Source of the DNA: Methanobacteriota archaeon
GTDB taxonomy: Archaea > Thermoplasmatota > Poseidoniia > Poseidoniales > Poseidoniaceae
DNA: 28,456 nt
Assembly (NCBI GenBank): GCA_018662715.1
Contig: JABJFP010000278.1
Location: 1-28,456, forward strand
Reading direction: 5' to 3'
Shown here: positions 1-7,938 of the stretch, piece by piece
Layout of the letters: the number at the start of each line of letters is the position of its first letter
How positions within the stretch are numbered: the stretch's first letter is position 1
Notes under the pieces: model-generated
Databases searched by the model: none
The model's input: the letters and a program-made list of their open reading frames with translations, nothing else
Told to the model about the DNA's origin: nothing
Position numbers and translations under genes: made by a program

Positions 1-2021
1 CGGTCATTAGCCTGTGCATTGTTCGGGACTGTAATGTACACATCAAAACTCGTGCTTCCTCCTGCGTTAAGAACAACAGGCGGTCCGGTCGGTTGTTCGA
101 TAATCCATTGTCCTTGTTCCTCAACGATGATGCTTATTTCAAAGATATCTTGCCTTGTGGCGTTATTCCAAATGTTATATGTCAATTTTACTTCGTCACC
201 AGCATCAACAAACATTCGGTCCATCTTCATTGACTCCACCAAATCCACTGAAGCGTCGCTTACCATCGATGCTGCTATGTCTATTGTCTCTGTTACCGTT
301 CTTGTTGTGTCGTTTTGTGCACGCATAGTGAAATCAAAAGAAACGACAGTATCCGGAGCAACACCTGCTGGAACCGTCATGGTCATCAAGGCCGAAGTGG
401 GTTCATTTGGACGAATTTGGATTGATGTTGGTTGTGACCATGTAAAACCAACATCCCATCCACTGGGTAGAGTCGATACATCATAACTAAGGTCAAACAC
501 ATCGGTTGCATCGCCGATGTTATCCAATTCAACTTCAAACGTGCATGAATATGACGGAGGGCAACTTGGCCGCACGTCAGGTGGCGTTACGATCGGAATG
601 CGGTCAGCCATCACCAAGAATTGAACGGGTAATACTGTACCAACAGAACTGTACTGTTGAGAGGATATAGCAACCGCCATTTGCTGGAGGCCTATACTTG
701 CGTTCTCATCTGGTTGAAGCATGATTCTGAATTCGACGGGTGTTCCTGGTGTCGCAGTTAGCCCTTGTGCTGGATTGAAGCTTGTTCCGGATAATCTGGA
801 ATAATATGCGTTCCAACCAACCGGAAGACCTTGAAGCGTTGGAATGAAGGTTTCTGAGATATTGCCGTCGTTGACAATTTCCAGGTTTATGCTCCCCCAG
901 TTCCCTGGAGTAGCACCGTTTGTTGCGATGCCTCGGGCGGAAACTTGATATTCATTTTCACGGACCTTTTGGTCGTAAACAAAAACAATATCATCGATCC
1001 AATATCCAATATCTGTACCTGATGCGTCCGAAGTGAATTCAAACTTTATCTGAGAAGAAGAATGAAAATACGAAGAATCCATGGGGATAAGGGGTGAAGC
1101 CGCACCTTTATGTGACACTGAAAATGTCTGCCAGTTAACACCATCAAGGAACGACCCGTCAACTGTATTTGATATCGTAGCGACTTCTGTCCATCCGCCG
1201 AAGTTTGTCTTGGCATAAATTTTCAAAACATCGTTTGCAGCAGCACTTCCAGTGTAAAAGAATGAAAACCCATTCGTCCGCAGTGGACTATTTACAGCAT
1301 CAGACATGTCCATTTGAGGAGAGACCATGGTTGTGATGATACTGTTGCTGTAAGATGAGGTGGAACCCTTCCCAATATGGCAACTTGTCCCTTTCGAAAT
1401 GGAGGTGTCTGTACTCATTCCCCATTCATTCCCAGTGTTCCATCCACTCAATGTGTCGCAGTTGAAGTAAGCAGATCCAACGGTGAACGCCCTTGACGTT
1501 CCGTCATTTCCAGGTACGTCGTCTGCGACTGTTGATGTTGCGGTTACAACAAGCGTATGATTTCCTGCATAACTTGGGGATATTGCAACGTTGATACTAT
1601 TTGACTGCCCTCCAGCCAGAGATGACATTTGTACAGTCGTATTGTTTAGTTCAAAAAATTCGTATTCATTATGGTTCAATGAAACGGTAACATCAATTAC
1701 TCCAGATAATGCACTACCAAAATTTTCTACCTCAATGGTCAGCGAGGATGATACGTTGACCATTCCATCAATTACGTAGAGGGTTGCCGGCCGATTGAAT
1801 CCTAGAATTGGATGATTTGAAGAAAACATCTTGAAATTGCCTTCATCTGCACTGTTTGTGTATTTTACGGCAATGCTGGTCACACCGACATCAACACCTG
1901 TTTGATTTCGTGGGCTACGGTCGACCCCGTTTGTGCTGAGTTCGGTGAATGCCGGACCTGTTGTAGATAACAAGAGAATCGTCGTCAATAAAAGTACGCG
2001 TCTCATCAGCATGCGGGTCAT
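1..2021 (-). CDS. Large secreted beta-rich protein, C-terminus beyond window
   Basis: The minus strand is open from 2021 to the window edge (673 codons), so this is the N-terminal part of a longer protein. It begins with a basic stretch and a hydrophobic segment (about residues 1-25) that looks like a signal peptide, so I infer export. Residues about 184-350 resemble the MAM or immune-inhibitor-A type jelly-roll found in extracellular proteins, with a GYWIDDIVF-like end strand. After that come repeated Ig-like segments of the CARDB/NEW3 kind, with phrases such as LQGLPVGWNA and YDVSTLPSGWDVGF. Many NxS/T sequons are present. No catalytic domain is visible in the part seen. The start at 2021 is chosen because a TATA-like box lies about 24 bases upstream, which suits a leaderless transcript; in-frame ATGs at 2012 and 2006 are alternatives. 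A role in surface attachment or polymer binding is only a guess. Confidence 0.75.
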   Translation of the reverse strand, partial: MTRMLMRRVLLLTTILLLSTTGPAFTELSTNGVDRSPRNQTGVDVGVTSIAVKYTNSADEGNFKMFSSNHPILGFNRPATLYVIDGMVNVSSSLTIEVENFGSALSGVIDVTVSLNHNEYEFFELNNTTVQMSSLAGGQSNSINVAISPSYAGNHTLVVTATSTVADDVPGNDGTSRAFTVGSAYFNCDTLSGWNTGNEWGMSTDTSISKGTSCHIGKGSTSSYSNSIITTMVSPQMDMSDAVNSPLRTNGFSFFYTGSAAANDVLKIYAKTNFGGWTEVATISNTVDGSFLDGVNWQTFSVSHKGAASPLIPMDSSYFHSSSQIKFEFTSDASGTDIGYWIDDIVFVYDQKVRENEYQVSARGIATNGATPGNWGSINLEIVNDGNISETFIPTLQGLPVGWNAYYSRLSGTSFNPAQGLTATPGTPVEFRIMLQPDENASIGLQQMAVAISSQQYSSVGTVLPVQFLVMADRIPIVTPPDVRPSCPPSYSCTFEVELDNIGDATDVFDLSYDVSTLPSGWDVGFTWSQPTSIQIRPNEPTSALMTMTVPAGVAPDTVVSFDFTMRAQNDTTRTVTETIDIAASMVSDASVDLVESMKMDRMFVDAGDEVKLTYNIWNNATRQDIFEISIIVEEQGQWIIEQPTGPPVVLNAGGSTSFDVYITVPNNAQAND

Positions 2022-2040
2022 CTTGATGACATACCCTTAA

Positions 2041-2048
2041 TCTATATG
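2041..2048 (-). promoter_or_regulatory. TATA-like box of the secreted protein gene
   Basis: Read on the minus strand this is CATATAGA, centred about 24 bases before the ATG at 2021. That spacing is what a leaderless archaeal transcript needs. Confidence 0.4.
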
Positions 2049-2071
2049 AGAGCAGTGGAGAATGAATAGTG

Positions 2072-2926
2072 TCATTCTACGGCATCTATGGCGTCATTTA
2101 CAACTTTGCTCTTGGCTAATTCAACTTTAGCCTCATCCCTCTTTTCCTTGGCTTGGGCCGCAAAATATACCGTGAAGGAGGGTATCAATACAATGGAAAA
2201 ACATCCCACGACAGCTGCCAGTGCCCAAACAAACTCCGTTGCAGCATCTACTGAAAATACCTTGACTTCTCGTAATTCCTCGTTGACGGTTTCAACTTCA
2301 ATAAAAGGTTGAGTTGTTCGGTTTCCCAATTCAATAACCTCAATCCGTATGAGAGATGGAGAATGGAGATAATTGACACTTTTATTCGCCTCTTCCCATG
2401 CTCCGTCTATATCCTTCGCAAATACTGAACCGTTCGAACGGCGAGCAGGGTCGACTGAGGTGAGTGCAAAGAATGAGATATCTTCCCCATCTTCAGAAGT
2501 TCGTTCGTGGGTGACGTTGTGGAAACACCTGTCTGCGCAGGAGAATTCTTCCTCAAGTGGATTCTCTAGCGTGTACACGGCACCAAGTAACGGGTGACTG
2601 TACAACTTTGCGCCATTCATGACCTTCAACACAGTCCCGTCTGAAAGGTCGGTTGCTGATACGTTGACCCAAGTAAGGTTCTGCCCGTTAGCTGGGACGC
2701 TCCACGCCCAGGTCGTCGTGTTGGAATCGCCGTCATAGATGCGAACGATATCGTCGGAATCCTCCAAACTGTCTGCAACTGTAACGGTTGGTTCTGTGGT
2801 GTAAATGTAGGCAGAGGGGGATACTGTGGCCCCATAAACGGCATATGAAAGTAAAAATATCAGGGTCAATGACAAGCCAATGAGGGTCCTAAGCAAGTTA
2901 GGATTCTGAGCCAATGCTTTCTTCAT
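2072..2926 (-). CDS. Two-pass membrane protein with exported central domain
   Basis: I do not recognise a named family. The 284-aa protein has a hydrophobic segment at about residues 14-36, a polar domain of about 195 residues with several NxS/T sequons and a cysteine pair (SCADRC), a second membrane segment at about 232-258, and a charged helical tail rich in Lys, Glu and Ala. The likely topology is both ends inside and the middle domain outside. It starts at ATG 2926 and lies 50 bases before the secreted protein gene on the same strand, with which it may share a role at the cell surface. It is divergent from the ribosomal operon. Confidence 0.75.
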   Translation of the reverse strand: MKKALAQNPNLLRTLIGLSLTLIFLLSYAVYGATVSPSAYIYTTEPTVTVADSLEDSDDIVRIYDGDSNTTTWAWSVPANGQNLTWVNVSATDLSDGTVLKVMNGAKLYSHPLLGAVYTLENPLEEEFSCADRCFHNVTHERTSEDGEDISFFALTSVDPARRSNGSVFAKDIDGAWEEANKSVNYLHSPSLIRIEVIELGNRTTQPFIEVETVNEELREVKVFSVDAATEFVWALAAVVGCFSIVLIPSFTVYFAAQAKEKRDEAKVELAKSKVVNDAIDAVE

Positions 2927-3022
2927 CAGCCTTACCCAGCCGAGGGGCCTTCATCAAGGCTTGTATGGCTTGCCGTGAATGAGGTGTTGTGCAATGATTT
3001 ACTGTATGCTTGACCCGTTCTT

Positions 3023-3030
3023 TTCATATA
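3023..3030 (+). promoter_or_regulatory. TATA-like box of the ribosomal protein operon
   Basis: TTCATATA lies about 40 bases before the S19e ATG at 3067, which would put transcription start near 3052 and leave a short leader. Confidence 0.4.
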
Positions 3031-3066
3031 GGGGCGGGCGGTCGCCAAGTTGCTTGGTGTTTTGTT

Positions 3067-3555
3067 ATGACGACCGTGTATGATATTCCTGCTGACATTC
3101 TAATGCCTGCTTTGGCCGATGCAATGGCTGAACAAGACGCCATTTCACCCCCTGATTGGTCTGAATACGTCAAAACAGCAGTAGACCGAGAACGCCCACC
3201 CACTCAAGATAACTGGTGGTTCCTCCGAACTGCAGCTATTCTCCGCAAGGTTGCTCGTAACGGCCCTGTTGGTGTCACCCACCTCGCACAGGCCTTTGGT
3301 GGAAAGAAGGATAACGGCGTTATGCCCAACACCCCTGGGGTTGCTTCCCGCCACATTATTCGAACAGCACTTCAACAACTTGAAGAAGCTGGCCTCGTTG
3401 AAAAAGTACCAACAAAGGTGGTCGGTGGAGATGAGCCTGTTCAGCTGTACGCTGGCCGTCAAATCACCCCCGCTGGTCAAAAACTAGTGGACAACATCGC
3501 CCATTCAATGCGTGCTGCAGCAGATGAGCAGTACCCTGGTCTTAACAAATATTGA
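3067..3555 (+). CDS. rps19e: Small-subunit ribosomal protein S19e
   Basis: This 162-aa protein is a component of the archaeal/eukaryotic 30S/40S subunit. Family hallmarks are the N-terminal VYDIPADILMPALA, the DNWWFLRTAAILRKVARNGPVGV block and the SRHIIRTALQQLEEAGLVEK helix followed by the ITPAGQKLVD end. The frame is open 19 codons further upstream, but those residues (MTRSFHIGAGG...) do not match the family, so ATG 3067 is chosen. It is the first gene of a plus-strand translation operon, and its order before a PDCD5-like gene, L39e and L31e is the familiar archaeal arrangement. Confidence 0.95.
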   Translation: MTTVYDIPADILMPALADAMAEQDAISPPDWSEYVKTAVDRERPPTQDNWWFLRTAAILRKVARNGPVGVTHLAQAFGGKKDNGVMPNTPGVASRHIIRTALQQLEEAGLVEKVPTKVVGGDEPVQLYAGRQITPAGQKLVDNIAHSMRAAADEQYPGLNKY

Positions 3556-3578
3556 TCGGAGTGAGAGGATTGAGCGTT

Positions 3579-3938
3579 ATGGTATCGACACAGGATGATG
3601 AATTGTCCGCCATTCGTGCTCAACGGCTCAAAGCAATCCAAGAACAAGCCCAACAACAGGCAGTTTCTCAAATCGAAGCAGAGGAGAAGGCCCAACAAGC
3701 CGCCCAAACTGCAGCCCAAGTTGATTCAACACTCCGTGTCGCCATGACACCCGATGCTCGTTCTCGTGTCGCTCGCATCGCCATGGTCGACCCAACCCGA
3801 GCAATGGCCATCAAAACAACCGTTGCTTCAATGTACCAATCTGGTCAACTCGACCAACCTATGAGTGATGCTTCGTTGAAGCAAATGCTCGCATCCCAAT
3901 CGAAGAGCCGCAACAATGCGTCCATCCGAAGAATCTGA
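3579..3938 (+). CDS. PDCD5-like (TFAR19-type) DNA-binding protein
   Basis: The 119-aa protein matches the archaeal PDCD5/TFAR19-related family. It has an N-terminal ELSAIRAQRLKAIQ helix, a long Gln/Ala/Glu-rich coiled stretch, and a compact C-terminal bundle with TPDARSRVARIAMVDPTRA. Family members are small helical proteins reported to bind nucleic acid; the exact role in archaea is unsettled. ATG 3579 is chosen because it gives the family-like N-terminus and follows a GAGAGG ribosome binding site; GTG 3561 is an alternative. It sits between S19e and L39e, the usual archaeal place for this gene. Confidence 0.9.
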   Translation: MVSTQDDELSAIRAQRLKAIQEQAQQQAVSQIEAEEKAQQAAQTAAQVDSTLRVAMTPDARSRVARIAMVDPTRAMAIKTTVASMYQSGQLDQPMSDASLKQMLASQSKSRNNASIRRI

Positions 3939-3951
3939 GAAGGTGCTCGAT

Positions 3952-4107
3952 ATGTCCAAAAATAAGCCAGCAGCAAAAAAAATACGCCTCTTGAAGGCAG
4001 GAAAACAGAACCGACGTGTCCCCGTTTGGGTCATGTTAAAGACCGACCGAAATACGGTATCGCACGCAAAGCGACACCACTGGAGACGAAGCAAGCTCCA
4101 ACGATGA
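3952..4107 (+). CDS. rpl39e: Large-subunit ribosomal protein L39e
   Basis: The 51-aa very basic protein starts MSKNKPAAKKIRLLKAGKQN and ends WRRSKLQR, with the NRRVPVWVM core typical of L39e, which lines the ribosomal exit tunnel. ATG 3952 gives the standard length and is preceded by AAGGTG. The TGA stop at 4105-4107 lies inside the ribosome binding site of the next gene, which suggests coupled translation. Confidence 0.93.
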   Translation: MSKNKPAAKKIRLLKAGKQNRRVPVWVMLKTDRNTVSHAKRHHWRRSKLQR

Positions 4108-4117
4108 GGTGATTATT

Positions 4118-4393
4118 ATGGCAAGACCTAACGAATCCGAACTTATCGTTCCCTTGAGGAACGCATGGAACATCACTCGCTACAAGCGTGCTCCCCGAGC
4201 AATGCAAATCATCCGCGAGCAAGTCATCCGTCATCTCAAGGTGACCGAAGAAGAAGAACTCTACATTGACCCTGAGGTCAATGAACACATCTGGAAGCGA
4301 GGAATTGAAAACCCTCCACGTAAGATCCGACTTCTCGTGACACGTCACGATGAACCAGGCATCCCAGTTGAAGTCAAACTAATGAAGGAGTGA
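4118..4393 (+). CDS. rpl31e: Large-subunit ribosomal protein L31e
   Basis: The 91-aa protein has the L31e pattern: an N-terminal YxVPLR-like strand (ELIVPLRNAWN), the RAPRAMQIIREQVIRHLK helix, and the VNEHIWKRGIENPPRKIRL core. ATG 4118 is chosen because a full GAGGTGAT ribosome binding site ends four bases before it; the in-frame GTG at 4109 is part of that site. It is co-transcribed between L39e and S17e. Confidence 0.95.
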   Translation: MARPNESELIVPLRNAWNITRYKRAPRAMQIIREQVIRHLKVTEEEELYIDPEVNEHIWKRGIENPPRKIRLLVTRHDEPGIPVEVKLMKE

Positions 4394-4398
4394 TCATA

Positions 4399-4590
4399 AT
4401 GGGAAATATTCGACCAAGTTTCATCAAAATCCGAGCAATTCGTCTGTGCGAAGAACACGGTGAGAAATTCACGAACGACTTTGACCACAACAAAATCATT
4501 GTTTCACAATTGACCGATGTAGAGTCAAAGAAACTTCGCAACTGGATTGCGGGTTACGTGACACGATACCGTCAACGCCGTACCGATTGA
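4399..4590 (+). CDS. rps17e: Small-subunit ribosomal protein S17e
   Basis: The 63-aa protein matches archaeal S17e: MGNIRPSFIKIRAIRLCEE, then HGEKFTNDFDHNK and a C-terminal KLRNWIAGYVTRYRQRR. ATG 4399 follows GGAGTGAT by four bases, and that site overlaps the L31e stop codon at 4391-4393, so the two genes are probably translated in a coupled way. Confidence 0.92.
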   Translation: MGNIRPSFIKIRAIRLCEEHGEKFTNDFDHNKIIVSQLTDVESKKLRNWIAGYVTRYRQRRTD

Positions 4591-4603
4591 AGCGGTGATT
4601 TGC

Positions 4604-4828
4604 TTGCCGGTCCGAGTCAAATGGGACCGAATGCCTGTAAGTGTACACAGCGATGACCGCGAAGAGCTTGAATCCTTGATTCATTACCTAAAGCATCAGC
4701 ATAACCTGCGTAAGCGATCCTTGGTCATGGATGATCGTGAAGAGGGAGGGTATCTTTTCTTCCTCTACCAAATTTGTGACCCTCGTTGGATTTCAAGTTA
4801 TATCGAATCAAAAAATGGTAGTGATTGA
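4604..4828 (+). CDS. Small unknown protein in the ribosomal operon
   Basis: I do not recognise this 74-aa protein. It has a charged N-terminal half with a DDREELESLIHYLKHQ helix and an aromatic C-terminal half (GYLFFLYQICDPRW). The start is chosen as TTG 4604 because GGTGAT ends exactly four bases before it, the same spacing seen for L31e and S17e; ATG 4631 is the first in-frame ATG. It lies 13 bases after S17e, and its TGA is one base before the proposed start of the methyltransferase, so it is probably translated with both. Confidence 0.65.
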   Translation: MPVRVKWDRMPVSVHSDDREELESLIHYLKHQHNLRKRSLVMDDREEGGYLFFLYQICDPRWISSYIESKNGSD

Positions 4829-4829
4829 A

Positions 4830-5654
4830 TTGGGCGAGCGAATGGATATACCGCTTCCCCAAGGAACATTCTCAATATCCGTCGTCTTGGTAGGCGTTAG
4901 TCATCCGGGAAATCTCGGAGCCATTTGCAGAACCATGCTCAATTACGGATTTGAGGATTTACGGCTTGTCAATCCCAAATGTGACAAAGATGACGGAGAA
5001 ACGAGAGCCAGAGCTAAGCATTCCAAAAGAGTGTTAGAGCAAGCAACAATTCATGCTGAACTAAGCGAGGCGACGCAGGATTGTTCATTGATTCTCGGCA
5101 CATCTGGAAAGCGAGAAATCGGAGCTAAAACGCTCTTTCGTCACTTCATGTATCCATGGGAAATGGTTGAGAGGTTAGAAGGAACAAACATGAGAGTGGC
5201 ACTTGTATTTGGGGAAGAAGGAAAAGGATTGTCTACAGAGGATTTGGCTGCTTGCGACGCCTTCGTGACGTTACCTACCTGGGAAGGATATCCAATCGCT
5301 AATCTCAGTCATGCGGTCAATGCCCTTCTCTATGAAGTGCAACGCCATCGGGTGAAAACCACTCAGGGTGTTGATGAGGGTCTGCCGGATATTGTTCCTC
5401 TTGAGCGCTATATTTCACCAGCATTAAGGAGCACTCTCGTTGAATCAATTGAACAGTTTGCAAACGAGTTACCAGGTAAAGATGAACGAATTGATTCGGT
5501 GAATCAGACACTCAAGAGAACGTTGCTTCGTAGCACACCTACAGAAGATGAGGCGACGAGGATCATTGGTGGTTTGGTCGATGGAACAACCGCTCTCCAA
5601 TATGTCAATGACAAACCGGATTGGCTCAATAAACGAAGACGCAAAATAGAGTAG
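4830..5654 (+). CDS. trmJ: TrmJ-like SPOUT RNA 2'-O-methyltransferase
   Basis: This is a SpoU/TrmJ-type SPOUT methyltransferase of about 274 aa, expected to add a 2'-O-methyl group to RNA (tRNA wobble-region C/U in TrmJ) using S-adenosylmethionine. Visible motifs are VVLVGVSHPGNLGAICRTM near the N-terminus (motif 1), ALVFGEEGKGL (motif 2) and PIANLSHAVNALLYEV (motif 3), which together form the knotted binding site. A helical C-terminal region follows. The start is uncertain: TTG 4830 follows GTGAT by four bases, while ATG 4815 and ATG 4845 are alternatives. It is last in the ribosomal operon. Its TAG stop touches the stop of the convergent queD gene with no base between them. Confidence 0.85.
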   Translation: MGERMDIPLPQGTFSISVVLVGVSHPGNLGAICRTMLNYGFEDLRLVNPKCDKDDGETRARAKHSKRVLEQATIHAELSEATQDCSLILGTSGKREIGAKTLFRHFMYPWEMVERLEGTNMRVALVFGEEGKGLSTEDLAACDAFVTLPTWEGYPIANLSHAVNALLYEVQRHRVKTTQGVDEGLPDIVPLERYISPALRSTLVESIEQFANELPGKDERIDSVNQTLKRTLLRSTPTEDEATRIIGGLVDGTTALQYVNDKPDWLNKRRRKIE

Positions 5655-6104
5655 TCAAGCACGCCACGAAGCAATACTTTTGGGTGTTTCTCGACAATGC
5701 ATAGCCACTAAACGTAACTGATTCCCATAGGTCGATTTGATATGTGGTTCAAGAGTTTCAAAAGCCCACCTTGCTAAATTCTCAGCAGTTGGAATGAACG
5801 GGACTACAACAGTGCGATGGTCATCTCCCATGAGTTCACATGCTGCTTTCGCAGTTTCATCACCCTCATATACAACAAAAGCATGGTCGATGACATCATG
5901 AATATGAACCGTTAGTAGATGGCTTATATCTGAAAAATCCATCAGCATTCCTTCATCTGAGACACCTTGCTGTGTAACAACATCTCCTTCGATTTCTGCT
6001 TCAAAACGGTATCTATGACCATGCATATGCTTGCATTTAGACTTATGATTTGGGACCCGATGGCCGGTGTCAGTCTCAATATATCTCCGAATGGTTGTTG
6101 TCAT
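5655..6104 (-). CDS. queD: QueD, 6-carboxy-tetrahydropterin synthase
   Basis: The 149-aa protein belongs to the QueD/6-pyruvoyl-tetrahydropterin synthase family and should convert dihydroneopterin triphosphate to 6-carboxytetrahydropterin in preQ0 synthesis. Expected residues are present: zinc ligands H15, H28 and H30 and the catalytic cysteine C24 in the C-K-H-M-H-G-H block, plus the PTAENLARWAFE helix and a late glutamate-containing strand (HCRETPKS). Its ATG overlaps the TGA of the queC-msrB gene as ATGA and is preceded by GGAGG, so it is translationally coupled as the last gene of the preQ0 operon. Confidence 0.93.
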   Translation of the reverse strand: MTTTIRRYIETDTGHRVPNHKSKCKHMHGHRYRFEAEIEGDVVTQQGVSDEGMLMDFSDISHLLTVHIHDVIDHAFVVYEGDETAKAACELMGDDHRTVVVPFIPTAENLARWAFETLEPHIKSTYGNQLRLVAMHCRETPKSIASWRA

Positions 6105-7261
6105 TGGTCTTCCTCCTCGTCAAATTTCAACGATGCCGAATTGATACAGTAGCGCTCTCCTCCGTACTGTTTTGGTCCGTCTGGGAACACATGACCGAGG
6201 TGAGCATCGCATGCATCACACCGTACTTCTATTCTGAGCATTCCATGAGTGCGGTCTTCTATTCTAAGAATTCCTGCATCATGATGTTCGGTATGGAATG
6301 AAGGCCATCCACAACCTGAATCAAACTTCATAGAAGATGTGAACAGTAATTTGTCACAGCAAATGCAGAAATAATCACCTGCTCTTTTTTCGTCATAGTA
6401 TTCCCCGGTAAACGCACGTTCTGTACCGGACTCACGTGTAACATGAAATTGTATTGCAGTGAGGCGTTCTTTGTATTCTGTTTCTTTATGAGTCCGTTCG
6501 GTAGCAAGGGCTGCTTGAAGAACAACCTCCCAACGATCAACGTAGTCAATTGGGTCCTCACGGCCGATGGAATGAAAGGCCAATATTCGTTCAACATCGG
6601 AACCTGTTTTACCACTACTCCTTCCGTCTGGATCAGGAGAATACGATGTAATCGTTCTCGAAAAAACCTCTTCGAAATTTAATTCCAAGGCCCCTATTGC
6701 GGTTTCAGCGTCCCTAAGAATTCCAGCCTTGTCCGATTCAAGATATGGTAGATAGAAACTGATCGAGTCACTTCCCCAGTTCCCAATAGCAAACGCGTGG
6801 TCTAATGCATTGTAAAATTCCGGTCTACAATCTGGATAAATGGCATGGTCTCCGCTATGCACCCCGAGGGCAACAACAGAACTACTACCGGTCTTTTCGC
6901 TGAGGGAAAGGGCAGTTCCATAAAGAAGAGAGGCGAAAATCGCATTACGATTCGGTACAACAGTGGCTTTCATGGAATCTTCTTCATAATGGCCTTCTGG
7001 AACATCTCCTCCGTTGACGAGTAAGTCACTTTCAAACAGACTAAAAGCGCTTTTCAGGTCAACGAACTTGTGTTCAACCTCATATCCGTGTTGGCTTAGA
7101 TATTCGACAAGGGATTTGGCTCGCTCTAATTCAACATGATGCTTCTGGCCATAATCAAACGAAAGACAAGTTACGTTGTAACCCAGATGCAAAAGGTGAA
7201 GCAAGAGGGATGAAGAATCCATGCCTCCGCTTAGGGCCATTACTGCATTCTTTTTGTTCAT
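6101..7261 (-). CDS. queC: QueC-like domain fused to MsrB
   Basis: One continuous 386-codon frame joins two enzymes. Residues 1 to about 240 are a QueC-like (7-cyano-7-deazaguanine synthase) domain with the PP-loop ALSGGMDSSSLLL, VVPNRNAIFASL and YPDCRPEFYNAL. QueC turns CDG into preQ0. Residues about 266-386 are a full methionine-R-sulfoxide reductase B domain, with CGWPSF, two zinc CxxC pairs (CICC and CDAC), HLGHVFPDGP and the catalytic RYCINS. Oddly, the four QueC zinc cysteines are all replaced: the TCY-type cysteine is S206, and CGxCxxC reads S216-G-K-T219-G-S-D222, although the surrounding V-E-R...AF...DP..Y framework is kept. ATG 7261 follows AGGTGAT and the queE stop. The fold assignment is firm; QueC activity without the zinc site is not certain. 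Confidence 0.9.
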   Translation of the reverse strand: MNKKNAVMALSGGMDSSSLLLHLLHLGYNVTCLSFDYGQKHHVELERAKSLVEYLSQHGYEVEHKFVDLKSAFSLFESDLLVNGGDVPEGHYEEDSMKATVVPNRNAIFASLLYGTALSLSEKTGSSSVVALGVHSGDHAIYPDCRPEFYNALDHAFAIGNWGSDSISFYLPYLESDKAGILRDAETAIGALELNFEEVFSRTITSYSPDPDGRSSGKTGSDVERILAFHSIGREDPIDYVDRWEVVLQAALATERTHKETEYKERLTAIQFHVTRESGTERAFTGEYYDEKRAGDYFCICCDKLLFTSSMKFDSGCGWPSFHTEHHDAGILRIEDRTHGMLRIEVRCDACDAHLGHVFPDGPKQYGGERYCINSASLKFDEEEDQ

Positions 7262-7269
7262 CAAATCAC

Positions 7270-7929
7270 CTACAATATGCCCATCCACTTGTGCGTTTGA
7301 AGAGAGAGCCTCCACTCAGGATGGTCTTTGACAACTTGTTCAGTTTGGGCGAAATTCTTCCCGTTCCATTCAATACTTTCAGACTCATGATAGCAAGGCT
7401 GCAAGAAATGGTGATTAAACCCTGTTTTGATTTCTTCATACATTTCCAAGGGCTGACCGACGTATACGCATTTTAGTTCATCACCCGTTCGCTGTCGAAG
7501 TACTGAATTTGGATACAGTTGATCTTTTGGAGAAATACATACCCAGTCCAACAACCCTTCGGGAATTTCAATTGTGCCGTTAGACTCTACTGATAAATGA
7601 TATCCCCTTGCCTTCAGTAATCGGTTTAGCGGCCAAAGATCGTTTAGCATCGGTTCCCCTCCAGTGAAAATAATGTTCTTAGTTGGGTACTTGAGAACTT
7701 CACTAATGATGTCGAGAGCAGTCATTTGTGTAAATTCATCAAAATTCGTATCACACCACTCACATCGCAAATTACAAAGCCCAAAGCGAATGAAAACGTG
7801 AGGGATTCCTGCCCGAAAACCCTCTCCTTGAACCGAATGAAATATTTCCACAATATTGTAATGGGTTGCAAGATCACTTGGATTGTCGACAACTTCAGTG
7901 CCAGCGATTCCGCAATTATTGGTATCCAT
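7270..7929 (-). CDS. queE: QueE, 7-carboxy-7-deazaguanine synthase (radical SAM)
   Basis: The 219-aa protein is a QueE-type radical SAM enzyme that rearranges carboxytetrahydropterin to 7-carboxy-7-deazaguanine. The N-terminal EIFHSVQGEGFRAGIP motif is diagnostic. The cluster-binding cysteines are C52, C56 and C59 in LCNLRCEWCDT, and FTGGEPMLN and a SVESNGT strand follow. It starts at ATG 7929, ten bases after the folE stop, and its TAG is part of the ribosome binding site of queC-msrB. It is the third gene of the preQ0 operon. Confidence 0.94.
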   Translation of the reverse strand: MDTNNCGIAGTEVVDNPSDLATHYNIVEIFHSVQGEGFRAGIPHVFIRFGLCNLRCEWCDTNFDEFTQMTALDIISEVLKYPTKNIIFTGGEPMLNDLWPLNRLLKARGYHLSVESNGTIEIPEGLLDWVCISPKDQLYPNSVLRQRTGDELKCVYVGQPLEMYEEIKTGFNHHFLQPCYHESESIEWNGKNFAQTEQVVKDHPEWRLSLQTHKWMGIL

Positions 7930-7938
7930 GGATATCGC

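Noticed and set aside
6101..7261. QueC-MsrB junction as a frameshift or missed stop
   Set aside because: One frame runs through both complete domains with a normal linker and no duplicated or missing motif, so a real fusion is more likely.
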